From the NCBI RefSeq assembly GCF_020536995.1, contig NC_068355.1:620001-684000 (forward strand): a stretch of DNA of 64,000 bases, written 5' to 3'. Position numbers and translations under genes: made by a program. Every line of letters begins with the position of its first letter. Positions within the stretch are counted from its first letter, which is position 1. The DNA is from Dreissena polymorpha. Its lineage: Eukaryota; Mollusca; Bivalvia; Myida; Dreissenidae. The notes under the pieces were generated by a model, which was given only the letters and a program-made list of their open reading frames with translations, was not told the DNA's origin and did not search any database. Shown here piece after piece: positions 50,458-62,008 of this stretch.

Positions 50458-53099
50458 ACGTGTTGTGGCTATCGATCTTTTACGATTAGCGTACAGCGAA
50501 GTGCCGAGGTTATACATTTTGATGTACCCACTCACGTCTTTTGTTAAATTATAGTTTCATTTCTCGGCCGATTTTGACAAATTATATATCATTAGAAAGC
50601 TTACGTTACGTAGTAAACAGATATATAAATATATATTAAGTTTTTCTTCTGATTTCGACAGCCCGGCGAGTTATAACTTAAACTTTTGCAAATATCATAC
50701 CGTTTTGGAGTTTTAGAATCTAGATTTACGGTTGACATGTTCGTACTTAATACCAATTTGTAGCGTTTATATTTGGAGTTCAGTTTTAAAAATTACATCT
50801 TGCTTAGGAGAATAGAATTCTGTATACGATAGAAAAAAAAATTGTTTAAAAACGAAAGTAATTAAGGAATGAAGGCGGGAAAATGTAGCGCGCGTTCCTA
50901 ACGCACTGAACTGATGCTACGGTCTTGGCGATTATGCTTTTGTTTAGAAACCGGCCATTTAATTTCTTTTGCCATCTTATTATATTTTTTAGGGAATATA
51001 TTGTAGTATTTTGTTCACGAAACATATCAATAAAGCTTATTATAAATGAATCTTAATAAATTAACGATTTCAGCTCTTGTTTATAACACAGAAAGGGTGT
51101 AAAATTTATGATGAAACAGCGTATATAGCGGACCCTCTCGATATTATTCGGCTTTGCATGCATACTTATATATACAAATGGGTGTCAAAAACATTCATCG
51201 TTTGCTGTTTATTATCAACAAGGTAATTATGTATAATTATTTGAAATGTTATTTACCTTAAATTATCAATTTATTAAAGATTCTTGAAAATCACGGTCCG
51301 TGTTACGCATTTCGTATTTTGACATCAGGGCATCATGTCCAACTATTGAAAATCAGTTTTTTTCACCGGGACGATAACGGCTTGGATTTAGACAGGCAGA
51401 CAGATAGTTTATTCAGACTTAAACAACAGTACATCGTCTTCAACTCAAATATATAAATTATTTTAAGACGAATTGTTAGGTGATTACACATATAGCAGTG
51501 ATGATTCTGAGAATGTTGCCATGTTTTTTATCCGTGTAATCTAGAGTCCATGGTTTGAGCATTTTTATCGCGGTGTTCAATAAAAGATATCTCAATAATC
51601 TTGTTTATTGATAGATCTGTGGTTTTATTGCCCCTGTGTTCAGCACAAGCCAATTATCTCGTTATGATCAGATACTGTGCCGACCAATACTAAATAACAC
51701 TATGGTGTCATACGCCACAGCAGGGACCTATACTTGTATATTGGTCCCTAACCACAGGTGGCAATGTCTGGTCAGTTTACACTTTTTATGATACCTCCAT
51801 GTCTTCTCGTGGTATTAGTGGTCATTTCTTGGAGTACTGTTACGCCAAATACTCAATTTTGCGTTTATAAGATATGTAGCGTATTGAAAACATTTATAGT
51901 CATCTGCCCATACAGATTGCCATAAACTAAATACTGTATAGATGTCAGCCAGCTAAATCACAATAATTATAAGTGCTTAATACCTATACATGTACATTTT
52001 AAACATTTAAAAAATCTAATACTTAACATTTAACGTATTTAGCGGGTACCGGTAAAAAAACTCCGTCATTTCGTAGTCCTATAAAAAGTGTATGGTAGTG
52101 TACGGAACAACATAATTAAAAACAGCATTCTCATTTGACCACAACGGGGTTAAATAATCTTTCCGAAAAATATAAATAATACAGAGTTTTAATTTAGAAT
52201 TCTATATATTTATAACTCTGTTAACTTATAAAGATATTTCAATATACATGCATAGACAGTTGACCGTGATTTTCAAGAATCTTTAAATAATTTTAATTAA
52301 TTGATAATTTATGGTTAATAATCTTTCATTTAATTTTACATAATTACCTTTTTGATAATAAACAACAAACGATGAATGTTTTGACACCCATTATATTTGA
52401 AGTATGCAAAGCCGAAAAATATCAAGAGGGTCCGCTATACATTTGTATACGCTGTTTCATCATAAAATTAACACCCTTTCTGTGTTATAATCAAGAGATG
52501 AAATCGTAAATTTATTAAGCTTCATTAATACTTAGCTTTATGGATATGTCTCTAGAACAAAATATTTCAATATATTTCATAGAAAATATAATAATCATAG
52601 CAAAGGAAATTCAATGACCGGTATCTAAACAAAAGCATAATCGCCAAGACCGTAGCATCAGTTCAGTGCGTTAGGAACGCGCGCTACATTTTCCCGCCTT
52701 CATTCCTTAATTACTTTCGTTTTTAAACAATTTTTTTTCTATCGTATACAGAATTCTATTCTGCTAAGCAAGATGTTATTTTTAAAACTGAACTCCAAAT
52801 ATAAACGCTACAAATCGGTATAAAGTACGAACATGTCAACCGTAAATCTAGATTCTAAAACTCCAAAACGGTATGTTGTTTGCAAAAGTTAAAGTTATAA
52901 CTCGCCGGGCTGCCGAAATCAGAAGAAAAACTTAATATATATTTATATATCTGAAAACTACGTTACGTAAGCTTTGTAATGATATATAATTTGTCAAAAT
53001 CGGCCTAGAAATGAAACTATAATTTAACAAAATACGTGAGTGGGTACATCAAATTTATAACCTCGGCGCTTCGATAGAAGATCGATAGTTACGACACGG
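50458..53099. mobile_element. 2.6-kb inverted-repeat element in intron 1
   Basis: The left arm (50458-51300) and the right arm (52261-53099) are inverse complements at about 95% identity, from CTATCGATCTT outside to GATTCTTGAAAATCACGGTC inside, around a spacer of about 960 bp. No transposase is seen. A phrase TCCGTGTAATCTAGAGTCC occurs in the spacer (about 51533) and again just outside the right arm (about 53151), so the true boundary may be wider or rearranged. No target duplication seen. Confidence 0.82.
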
Positions 53100-53226
53100 T
53101 CACGTGACTTAGACACAACAAGATATTTGGCGTAACGGTCCCGTTTCATATCCGTGTAATCTAGAGTCCGTGCTGTCACAAACTAAAATAATGAAGACCT
53201 TTCCCTTAAAACAATATACAACGCCT

Positions 53227-53729
53227 TTAAAGGGGCCTTTTCACAGATTTTGGCATGTTTTGAAGTTTGTCATTAAATGCTTTATATTGATAAATGTAAA
53301 CATTAAATTTTAAAAGCTCCAGTAAAAAATCAAAAATATAATTTAAAAAAGAAAAACAAAGTAGCCCGCAGCAGGGCCCAAACCAGTGACCGCCGGAATC
53401 CTGAAGTAAAAAATGCATAAGCCAACTGAGCTTTCCTGCCAAGCATACACAAGATGCGTATTTGATACCTTATATAAGCAATCTTCGTAGTTTCACAAAT
53501 TTAAACAACAACAGAACTCTCCAAATTATTCAATCGTTTCTCGTTGCAACGCTTTATATTTTTTAGGTTTTTAAATCGTCAAAAGATGCATATAATGGCT
53601 ATATTAGACCATGGCAAATGTTCAGTAATACTGTTTTCTCACAAATATCATAACTAAACCGAAAATTTGCGAATCTGAAACATTTTTTCAATTTTATAAA
53701 TTTACCAAACCGTGAAAAGATCCCTTTAA
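53227..53729 (-). mobile_element. TTAA-flanked element with tRNA-like core, copy B
   Basis: Inverted relative to copy A (33797-34252). TTAA lies at both ends (53227-53230 and 53726-53729), with ends AGGGGCCTTTTCACAG and the complement of AGGGATCTTTTCACGG. The tRNA-like core (53361-53446, minus strand) keeps the A-box (AGCTCAGTTGG) but the B-box has drifted to GGTTTGGGCCC. It lies in intron 1 about 80 bp from the exon 1 donor. The frame at 53227-53442 merely overlaps it. Confidence 0.75.
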
Positions 53730-53809
53730 TTGTGCGTCTGAAACTCATGACTACGTATACACAGATCTCAAATATATCTTTAAAGACACATGATATAAAG
53801 ATGAAATAC

Positions 53810-54141
53810 CTGTGATTTAGGAAATCACAATTAGTGCAGCACAGCTGACTGTGGTCTTCGCAGAACATTTCCAGTTTCATTCCTACGTGGACCTCACATT
53901 TTTGTAGAAAATCCTCTGTTTTTTTATTGAGGGGCCATTGGTTAATGTCTCCCCTCCCGAGCGTCAAATGTTTTTCGTATAACTGATCATGATGGTTAAT
54001 ACATTTGTCACAAAATAGCTTAAGACATTGTTTACAGTAGTTTTGTGCACTTTTTTCAAACTGTTTCTCTTCGCAAGCACTACACATATAGTCCTTTACT
54101 AAATCTGAACTTTTATTAGCTGAACAAACAGCGGTAGCCAT
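53810..54141 (-). CDS. TRIM-like protein, exon 1 (two B-boxes)
   Basis: The start MATAVCSANK at 54141 has a purine at -3 and G at +4 and is preferred to the upstream TTG at 54159. The 110 residues hold two zinc-binding B-boxes and no RING. B-box 1 has C20, C23, C36, C39, C44, C47 and H58; B-box 2 has C82, H85, C94, H97, C102, C105 and H110. The exon ends ...AATCACAG/GTATTT in phase 2 after NH, and exon 2 supplies the rest of the Arg codon. The frame is open throughout. RING-less TRIM-like genes of this layout form very large families in bivalves, many with roles proposed in immunity. No TATA box is evident upstream. This exon is intact, although the later exons have frame breaks. Confidence 0.88.
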
Positions 54142-54770
54142 TTTATAAATAAACAACAACTGCCTAGATGTTCATGAAATTCAATTTGTATTTAACTCCA
54201 CCAAATGAATGTTATTTAGACTGTAATATGCTTATAAACACAATTAATACAAATGTTTTAACTTCCATTTTTACTCAAACCCAAATGGTCACGCCCCTAA
54301 ATATTCTGCTAGTTTCTGTTTACGACACAGTTTAAACACATAATGCATTGCACATATCGGTAGTAAAATATGAAGGACGGTGTACAGTCGTTTTAAATTA
54401 TGTGCTGATAATAATAAGATAACCGATTTTCTGAATATGGGCTACGGTAATCGCCGTTTTCAGTTTACAATCTCTCAGTTGTGTCTGTATTTACACACCA
54501 TTTGATCTACAAAAACTGACAGATCTACGTTAAGCTCTGTTTTCGATTCGATTTACGTAGTTTACCTTGTGTAGCGTTCGCAAAAGATTTTGTCACTTCT
54601 ATAGTTGAATCATGAAGAGAAAATAACACAAACCATGCATAACAGTCTACGTTAAAATAAACTTAATTGATAACGCACACCAAGTTCACCAGGTTAACTT
54701 GCATTATGAAATAAACAGATTGTGTCAAGACCTTTAACAAAAATGCTATTAACGAAATGTAAGTTATTAA
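54142..54770. promoter_or_regulatory. Presumed 5' region of the TRIM-like gene
   Basis: About 630 bp between the exon 1 start codon and the next repeat array. No TATA box, CpG island or known binding-site cluster is visible. The assignment rests on position alone, and an upstream untranslated exon is possible. Confidence 0.25.
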
Positions 54771-56455
54771 ACAAGAGGGCCTGAAAGGCCCAAAGTCGCT
54801 CACCTGAGATAACAAGATATTATTGGGACAAATCTTCTTACCAAGTTTCATAAAGATCGGAAAATAAATGAGGCCTCTAGAGTGTTAACAAGGTTTTACT
54901 ATAGCCATATAAGGAAAAATGCCCTGCCCGCTGGCAGCCATGTTTTACAACCAACCGGCATCATTTTTGAACACGTCCAAGATATTATCGGAATTAATCT
55001 TCTGACCAAGTTTCATGAAGATCGGACAGTAAATGTGGCCTCCAGAGTGTTAACAAGATTTTACTATAGGCATATACAGAAAAATGCCCCGCCCCTTGGA
55101 AGCCATGTTTTTTCAAGCAAACATGATTATTTTCGAACATATCCAAGATATCATTGAGGCCAATTTTCTGACCAAATTTCATGAAGATTGGAAAATAAAT
55201 GTGGCCTCTTGAGTGTTCACAATGTTTTACTATAGCCATATAAGGAACAATGCCCCGCCCCTGATGGCCATGTTTTTAAAGCAACCAAAACCATGTTCGA
55301 ACTCATCCAAGATATCATTAGGACAAATCTTCTGACGAAGTTTCATGATGATCGGATAATAAATGTGACCTCTAGAGTGTTAACAAGGTTTTATTATAGC
55401 CATATAAGGAAAAATGCCCCGCCCCCTTGGTGGCCATGTTTTTCAACCAACCGGCATCATTTTTGAACTCGTCCTAGCTTTTATTGGGATAAATCTTCTG
55501 ACCAAGTTTCATGAAGATCCGACTATAAATGTGGCCTCTAGAGTGTTTACAAGATTTTACTATAGCCATATAAGGAAAAATGCCTCGCCCCTTGGCAGCC
55601 ATATTTTTCAAGCAAAGGTTACCATTTTCAAACTCATCCAAGATATCATTGGGACAAATCTTCTGACCAAGTTTCATGAAGATCCGAAAATAAATGTGGC
55701 CTCTAGAGTGTTAAAAAGGTTTTACTAAAGCCATATAAGGAAAAATGCCCCGCCCCCTGGCGGTCATGTTTTTCAACCAACCGGCATTATTTTCGAACTC
55801 GTCCAAGATATTATTGGGATGAATCTTCTGACCAAGTTTCATGAAGATCTGACAATAAATGTGGCCTCTAGAGTGTTAACAAGATTTTACTATAGCCATA
55901 TAAGGAAAAATGCCCCGCCCTTTGGCAGCCATATTTTTCAAGCAAAGGTTACCATTTTCGAACTCATCCAATATATCATTGGGACAAATCTTCTGACTAA
56001 GTTTTATTAAAATCCGAAAATAAATATGGCCTCTAGAGTGTTAACAAGGTTTTACTAAAGCCATATAAGGAAAAATGCCCCGCCCCCTGGCGGCCATGTT
56101 TTTCAACCAACCGGCATCATTTTCGAATTTGTCCAAGATATTATTGGGATGAATCTTCTGACCAAGTTTCATGAAGATCAGTCAATAAATGTGGCCTCTA
56201 GAGTGTTAACAAGATTTTACTATAGCCATATAAGGAAAAATGCCCTGCCCTTTGGCAGCCATGTTTTTCAAGCAAACGAAACCATTTTCGAACTCATCAA
56301 AAATATCATTGGGACCAATCTTCTGACAAAATTTCATGAAGATTGGACAATAAATGTGGTATCTAGAAAGTTAACAAGGCAAATGTTGACGCCGCACAAC
56401 GGACAAAAGGCGATCACAAAAGCTCACCCCGAGCACGTTGTGCTCAGGTGAGCTT
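54771..56455 (+). mobile_element. Tandem-core repeat element, ten 165-bp units, hairpin end
   Basis: Starts ACAAGAGGGCCTGAAAGGCC (hairpin GGGCCTGAAAGGCCC) and ends in the near-palindrome AGCTCACC..GGTGAGCT (56421-56454). Between lie ten units of about 165 bp marked by ACCAAGTTTCATGAAGATC at about 54841, 55005, 55171, 55335, 55501, 55665, 55831, 55996, 56161 and 56326. In the second half the units alternate between two types, giving a 330-bp higher-order repeat. This family is widespread in bivalves, and the layout matches pearl or Helentron-related non-autonomous elements. Since 165 is a multiple of three, frames stay open across it, but they are not genes. Confidence 0.88.
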
Positions 56456-57447
56456 AAAATAGTGTGCATAGTTATGTTAATAGAGAAAGGGTATTCATTC
56501 ATAATTGTATCAACGTGAAAGCTTATCGACAGAGTATAAAATCTAACCGTTCCATTTTATGCCACTTTTATGTATGGCATGCAAGACTGTTTATATCGTT
56601 TCAACAAAATCGGAATGTTCCCGAAGTATTATTTTGACCCAAATTAAGTGCTTCACCTTAAAGTTGGGGAAAAAGACATTTGTTATTAATTCATTGAACG
56701 CCGAACACTTTCTAAATGTCCTCTTTTGAAACATGAATTATCAAGTTTAACCAACTAATACTTATAGTTTGTATAATAAAATTTAACAAACGGCAATAAC
56801 TCCAGAAATAAATGTTTCAATAAAGGAGGTATGGTTCTTGCACCCCGCAGTTCCTCTCAATGACAAAGTTTTATTTGAAAATCTTTAATATCTAATGAGG
56901 ATATGATGTGTGCCATAACATACCAATGTGTAATTTGGCTCTGCACAAGAAAATATAAAGGTGAATATCTTATTTAAAAATAAAGTGTATTCAAGTTCGT
57001 GCATAAATTGTGTACTTACCCACTATGTTCTCTTCAGATCTAAAACGTTTTATCTTAAGTATAATTGTAAGAGAATTATAAAGCGCAGATACAAATTAAC
57101 AGAGAGATTTAGATCTGTAACAATTGATGGTACCTTTACTCTGCACTTCCCCTCAAAGTCCTCTGAACAATAAATGAAGTTTTATTTTATTAGCTTTAAT
57201 ACTTAGTGGTTGCCCTTTTGTTTATCATATACAGGGCATACATGAATATGTGCATACTGCCGAGAGAACGAAAAGAAATAATTCTGCACATAATGGAGAC
57301 TTATTGTACTAAACCATAGCATTTTTTCTCAGGCCATATATCTATGAAGGTTCATTCGAATACCATACTTACAGTTATGCTCCACACAGAAAAAAAGGAC
57401 AATTAAAGAGTAAGCAAATGACAATAGATCTTGATATAGTATTATCC
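56456..57447. other. Gene-free DNA
   Basis: No exon or known repeat family recognised. The 70-codon plus-strand frame at 56961-57173 has no family resemblance. Confidence 0.45.
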
Positions 57448-57727
57448 CAGAGCTCCAGATAAGGTTTTGTGAAATTCTTAACGTTACTACCAGATTTTCA
57501 AAAATAATTCTTAACTCTGAAATTTTATTCTTAACGTTACTACTAAGTTTTGGAAAATAATTCTTAACTTTTCTAAATGACCTAAAAATAAATAGCAATG
57601 GTTATTTTCATGCAAAAAAATCAAAATAAACATACCAGCAACTTAATTTAAACGAGTTCAACAGTGTCTTTTCAGTATTATACAATTTTATTTTTCAAAT
57701 ACCTTCATATGCCCAAACTGTGCTTAG

Positions 57728-57876
57728 ATTGCATGCCTTCGATGAATTTTGACATATTTCACAATTAAAACGGGTCTCCCCTTCAATCTTTTCAACGATT
57801 GGCCACGGGAATTGTCCCTTCCACTCGTTCAATATTTTTGTTTTGTTTAAGTTTGGACCCGTCGTGTCGCGTTTTT
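57728..57876 (-). pseudogene. Possible N-terminal fragment of a hAT-type transposase
   Basis: About 49 minus-strand codons read KILNEWKGQFPWPIVEKIEG and then TRFNCEICQNSSKACNLST. A W..FPW stretch followed by a C-x2-C pair resembles the zinc-finger start of hAT-derived proteins of the ZNF862/KIAA1586 type, as I recall them. It stops soon after, next to a GT, and no catalytic domain is present. The assignment is tentative. Confidence 0.35.
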
Positions 57877-57877
57877 G

Positions 57878-58965
57878 TAGCTCGACTACTATATATAAAA
57901 TATATATAGTGGAGCTATCCTACTCACCCTGGCGTCGGCGTTAGCGTGCAAATATTAAAGTTTTCGTACTACCCCAAATATTTTCTTTGTCCCTTGACAT
58001 ATTGCTTTCATAGTTTGCATACTTGTTTACCAACACGACCCCAACCTATAAACAAGAGCAGACAACTCTATCAAGCATTTTGTCATAATTACGGCCCCTT
58101 TTTCACTTAGAATATGCAGCAAATGTTAAAGTTTGCGTACTACCCCATTTATTTTCATTGTCCCTTGACATATTGCTTTCATATTTTGCATACTTGTTAA
58201 CCATCATGACCCGAACCTAAAAACAAGAGCAGACAACTCTATCAAGCATTTTGTCATAATTATAGCCCCTTTTATACTTAGAATATGCATATTATTGATA
58301 AATCTATGTTAAAGTTTGCGTACTACCCCAAATATTTCCTATATCCTTTGACATATTGCTTTTATATTTTGCATACTTGTTTACCAGCATGACCCCAACC
58401 TATAAACAAGAGCAGACCACTGTAACAAGCATTTTTACATAATTACGGCCCCTTTTACACTTAGATAATTGAACATTTTGCTTAAATTGCCATAACTTCT
58501 TTATTTATGATCACATTTTATTATTACTTTCACAAAACAACCTCACCCCCCCCCCCAAATTTTTTTTTAACATCATCTAATAAATTACCCCACCCCACAT
58601 TTTACCCCCCTCTCATCCCCCTACCCCTCCCCCCTCTCTTTACACATAATTTTTTTTAAATATTTTTTCAAACATCATCTAATAAATTGCCACACCCCAC
58701 ATTACTCCCCCCTCTCACCCCCTACTCCCCCACCATTTTTTTATCTCCTTTTTTATTTTTTGAAAGATCGTCTAATAAATGACCACACCCCACATTATAC
58801 CCCCTCTCAACACCCCCCCCCCCAAAAAAAAATTTTTTTTTTTTCCTTTTTTTTTTGATAGATCGTCTAATCAATTATTGAATATGAACAATTTCCCCAT
58901 GATGGCTTACGTTATAATGTCAAGCACTCGAATAGTCGAGCGCGCTGTCCTCTGACAGCTCTTGT
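57878..58965 (+). mobile_element. Tandem-core repeat element nested in the hAT-like remnant
   Basis: Starts TAGCTCGACTACTATATATA with a hairpin-prone end and closes with GTCGAGCGCGCTGTCCTCTG (about 58937-58956). Three units of about 180-185 bp carry TTTGCGTACTACCCC or its variant (about 57960, 58132, 58315) and AACAAGAGCAGAC. A pyrimidine-rich stretch (58540-58860) follows, with loose repeats around CATCTAATAAATTACCCC. It codes for nothing. The repeat type is common in bivalves. Confidence 0.75.
58540..58860. repeat. C- and T-rich low-complexity tract
   Basis: Runs of C (up to about 11) and T alternate, with about three loose repeats of roughly 100-130 bp containing CTAATAAATTACC. Assembly or base-calling errors are likely in such a tract. 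Confidence 0.85.
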
Positions 58966-59560
58966 TAGCTTTTCCGACTGTTTTGGCACCTGAACATACA
59001 ACATCGTATAAGATCTTTTCTATAATGTCTTTCTCAACATTCAACTTCGGCTCACTTTGCGTACACTATGTTAAAAGCGTGCTTTTGCACGCTTTGCAGT
59101 TTTTTAGGACACTCTGGGTGCTGCCATTGTTTTTTGACATTTTTTACAAGCACCGAAAAGATCTTTAATACGAAAAAGAACTCAATAGAAATCGATACGA
59201 ACCGATGTAAAAATAATATTCGTAACTTGATTTTGTAATTTTTAATGGTACGACAAGATTTTAAAATATATACGTAATGGATTTGAAAATAATTCGTAAT
59301 TACGAAAATACGACCCTTAACTGGAGCTCTGATTATGCAAAATGATCTCTATCAATGTACACAGTTTCATCTGTGTACCTTAAATACTATAGCTGTAAGG
59401 CCCTGCAAAGATATTTGACTAATGGGTTATGCATCTGTAAATCCTACAAAAATAATTATGGTTCTTGTAGTCTGCACTTCACCTTCGCGCCCACTACAAT
59501 TAAATAAAGTTTAATGTGAATCACTTCAGTACTTAATGAGTTATGCTCTGCCCAAGAACA

Positions 59561-60013
59561 AACTAGAGCTTTGTCACAGACGTGACAAATACCCCCACAT
59601 GCCGCATTGACACAAAATATTTTGCATGTTGTTTTCACAAAAAAACAGCGGGCACCATGCTCAATGTTTAAAACGCACTAAGTGACCCCGTGGCCTAGTT
59701 TTTGACCTGGAATGGCCCATGTTCAAACTTGACCTACACATCATCTAGATACAACTTTTGACCAAGTTTGGTGAAGCTCTTATTAAAACTACTTGAATAA
59801 GAGAGTGAACACCAAGTGACCTCGTGACCTAGTTTTTGACCCGGCATGACCCATATTCGAACTTAACCTAAACATCATCTAGATACAACATCTGCCTGAG
59901 TTCGGTGACGATCGGATGAAAACAACTTGAATTAGAGAGCGGACACTTAAAACGGACTGACCTACCGACAAGCTTACTCCTATATAACCCCTAACTTCGT
60001 TTGTGGGGGTATA
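59561..60013 (+). mobile_element. Tandem-core repeat element, two 133-bp units
   Basis: Begins TAGAGCTTTGTCACAGACGT with a hairpin (TTTGTCAC..GTGACAAA) and ATACCCCCACA, and ends CTTCGTTTGTGGGGGTATAC, so the two ends are partly complementary. Two units (about 59680 and 59813) share GTGACC.CGTG.CCTAGTTTTTGACC and a CATCATCTAGATACAAC block. Typical of bivalve non-autonomous repeats. No coding. Confidence 0.75.
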
Positions 60014-61150
60014 CAAATGACATCAAAAAGTAAGCAACTTATAAGGAAGCTATAATTATTGTACTCGTTATGCTGTGAATAGGAGCAGGAAAGAATCATG
60101 TATAGGAGGACTGACGATGGACCTTTGGGGCACGAAAATAAATACTGCACATTGAAATATCCATACTCTTTATATGTGGCATTGTAATGCAATTAAAATT
60201 GTATTAGACTCCTTAAACGAATTTTGCCAACAGGCTTTCCAATAAACGCTCTTGTTGTAAATTACAGTATTATGATATATTTAGTATATATTAAGTTATA
60301 TTAATTAAATATTTTAGGGTGAATAATGTAAAATTAATATCCAACAACTTTTATATGGGGTTTGTTTTACAAACTTTGGTGAATGTGTGATTAATTTTAT
60401 AGCATAAATTCTATGTGAAAACATACCCTGTTAACTTATGTGTTAACAAGTGTATTATAAGTATTTTTATTAAAATCTAAAACACACGAAGAGAGAACTT
60501 ACACTTAAAATATTGTTGTATTGTAAACAATACTGCTGCAAAGACTCACTGAAGATTTGCATGCTTCGCATTTGAAGTAAAAATGGGCCTTGCTCTGAGA
60601 AAATGGGTCTTAATGCATGTGCCTAGTGTCGTCCCACAAATCAGGGACTAAATGGTTGCAGATGCCAAGTGGTGGAAACACGAAGAATATCCACGCTTCA
60701 TTTCAATGTCCACTGCATTTCTTTAGGGATCATTCTACCATCTAGGCATGCATGTCTATCGTGCCCAATCTTAACAATGGTTTTCAAGTGGTTGATCATG
60801 ATGTGTTGTTCTAAAGTTTACTTTCATCACTGTATCTCTAATAATCATCATGACTGTTATAAAGAAAAAAATATTGCCCAAATCATAAAAGACAACAATA
60901 ACCTCATACTCATACAAAATTGATTTATTTCCAGAAAAAAAATCCTATGAAGAATTATATTTCAAATAAAAAGCAATCAAACACACTGACATTCAAACAT
61001 ATGTCTAAGTCTTCCACTCGATAATTCCGTTTACAAATACATGTATATTTTAAGACTACCCGGTTATAAATCTACTTAAAATGAATACAACTATTAAAGT
61101 CTGCTGGTTTCATAACAAAAATACACATGCTATGAAGGATGAAGGTGTGT
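60014..61150. other. 3' flank of the FAS1 gene with a MITE fragment
   Basis: Contains a short MITE fragment (60575-60650) and a minus-strand AATAAA (complement of 60924-60929), about 220 bp after the stop of the FAS1 gene and a plausible polyadenylation signal for it. No other gene seen. Confidence 0.5.
60575..60650. repeat. Internally deleted bivalve MITE fragment
   Basis: TGCTCTGAGAAAATGGGTCT followed by TAATGCATGTG and GTGTCGTCCCA is one end of a palindromic MITE that I know as very common in bivalves. The expected central palindrome is missing, and only CAGGGAC of the far side remains. Confidence 0.6.
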
Positions 61151-61279
61151 TTAGTCCTCTGGAATCTCTTCAAACAGAGGGTTTCCAAAGTCAGTATTTC
61201 CTGTGAAAGGGCAACCGATCTGATTGCCTTCATCAACATCACCCACGTGTAATGGAGAGTTATCCTGGCTGTCAGAGTC
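61151..61279 (-). CDS. FAS1 membrane protein, last exon (cytoplasmic tail)
   Basis: The acceptor CTTCTGCAG/GACTCT joins in phase 0 to the exon ending ...LERRK. The 42 codons read DSDSQDNSPLHVGDVDEG, then NQIGCPFTGN and TDFGNPLFEEIPED, with the stop at 61151-61153. The NPLF motif recalls the short acidic tails of stabilin-like receptors, where such motifs can bind adaptors; that role is inferred. A polyadenylation signal lies about 220 bp downstream. This exon is not part of any long open frame and was found from its splice signals. Confidence 0.75.
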   Translation of the reverse strand, partial: DSDSQDNSPLHVGDVDEGNQIGCPFTGNTDFGNPLFEEIPED

Positions 61280-61732
61280 CTGCAGAAGCATTAAACAAGC
61301 CTTGATATATGAAAAGTTATGCTATCATCTAGGTTAATATCAATCTTATTCACTTTAGTTAGGAGACTAGCAGAGGAAAACTGCTGGAAATAACTTAATC
61401 TGCAAACAAAGGCCAATGTTCTAAATAAATTGTGTCCATAACTGAAGTTTGTGTGGCACTTGAACTTGTTCTAGATAATAGAAGCAAAGACGTGGTAACA
61501 ACCTTTGCTTAAGACTGTGAGAAAACTATTGGCTTTAGACAGAGGGCATAAGAAAAGGCTATATAAGAATATTTCAGTGATATTATTCACCAATTCATGA
61601 GTTGATCCAGCCGCTTTGTTAACTTTTAAATAAATTCTCACAAACATGAAATTTGGGTAAAAACTTTTTGATTCAGTTTTAAAAACAATAAAAACTAATA
61701 TGCTGACACAATAAATATAAATGGTTTATTAC

Positions 61733-61993
61733 CTTACGCCTTTCTAACCATTCCTGAAGCACTTTCCAGTAGCCCTCTCTAGACCTGTTGTACGCAATGA
61801 CCACAACAACTGCAAGTGTAGATATGACAAAGACAGAAACAACAATGCCAATCACTGCCCCGCTTGAAATGCCATGAGCTGATTGAGGTCTAGGTTCTAT
61901 TGAGGTCAATGTCAAAGGGTCAGAGATGAGGTGGACGACCCCATCTACGAATGGAATGTTTCCCTCGAGGACTTTGCTATTGTTGACATAGAA
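61733..61993 (-). CDS. FAS1 membrane protein, exon with domain end and TM helix
   Basis: The acceptor TGTTCCAG/TTCTATG and donor CGTAAG/GTAATA are both in phase 0. The exon's 87 codons begin FYVNNSKVLEGN, then PFVDGVVHLISDPL, which is the usual C-terminal strand and helix of a FAS1 domain. A short linker follows, then the transmembrane helix SSGAVIGIVVSVFVISTLAV plus VVVI, and the basic start of the cytoplasmic side (YNRSREGYWKVLQEWLERRK). The protein is therefore type I, with the FAS1 domain outside the cell. A long (TA)n run lies about 15 bp upstream of the acceptor, where a pyrimidine tract would be expected. Confidence 0.85.
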
Positions 61994-62007
61994 CTGGAAC
62001 ATAATAG

Positions 62008-62008
<1 letters not shown>

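Larger units (their letters stand above)
57448..59331 (-). mobile_element. hAT-like DNA transposon remnant with nested insertion
   Basis: Terminal inverted repeats CAGAGCTCCAG at 57448 and CTGGAGCTCTG ending 59331 fit the CAGnG ends of hAT elements. The subterminal sequences are also mirrored (TTCTTAACG-type steps on the left, AATTCGTAATTACG on the right). The flanks TATTATCC and ATTATGCA agree only when offset by one base, so the 8-bp target duplication is doubtful. A short transposase-like fragment lies inside (57728-57876). A separate tandem-core repeat (57878-58965) has inserted into it. It is non-autonomous now. Confidence 0.6.

Noticed and set aside
54882-56451. Plus-strand frames with a repeating NLLTKFHED..INVASRV peptide
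   Set aside because: They follow the 165-bp tandem core, whose length is a multiple of three. No start context, splice sites or known protein family.
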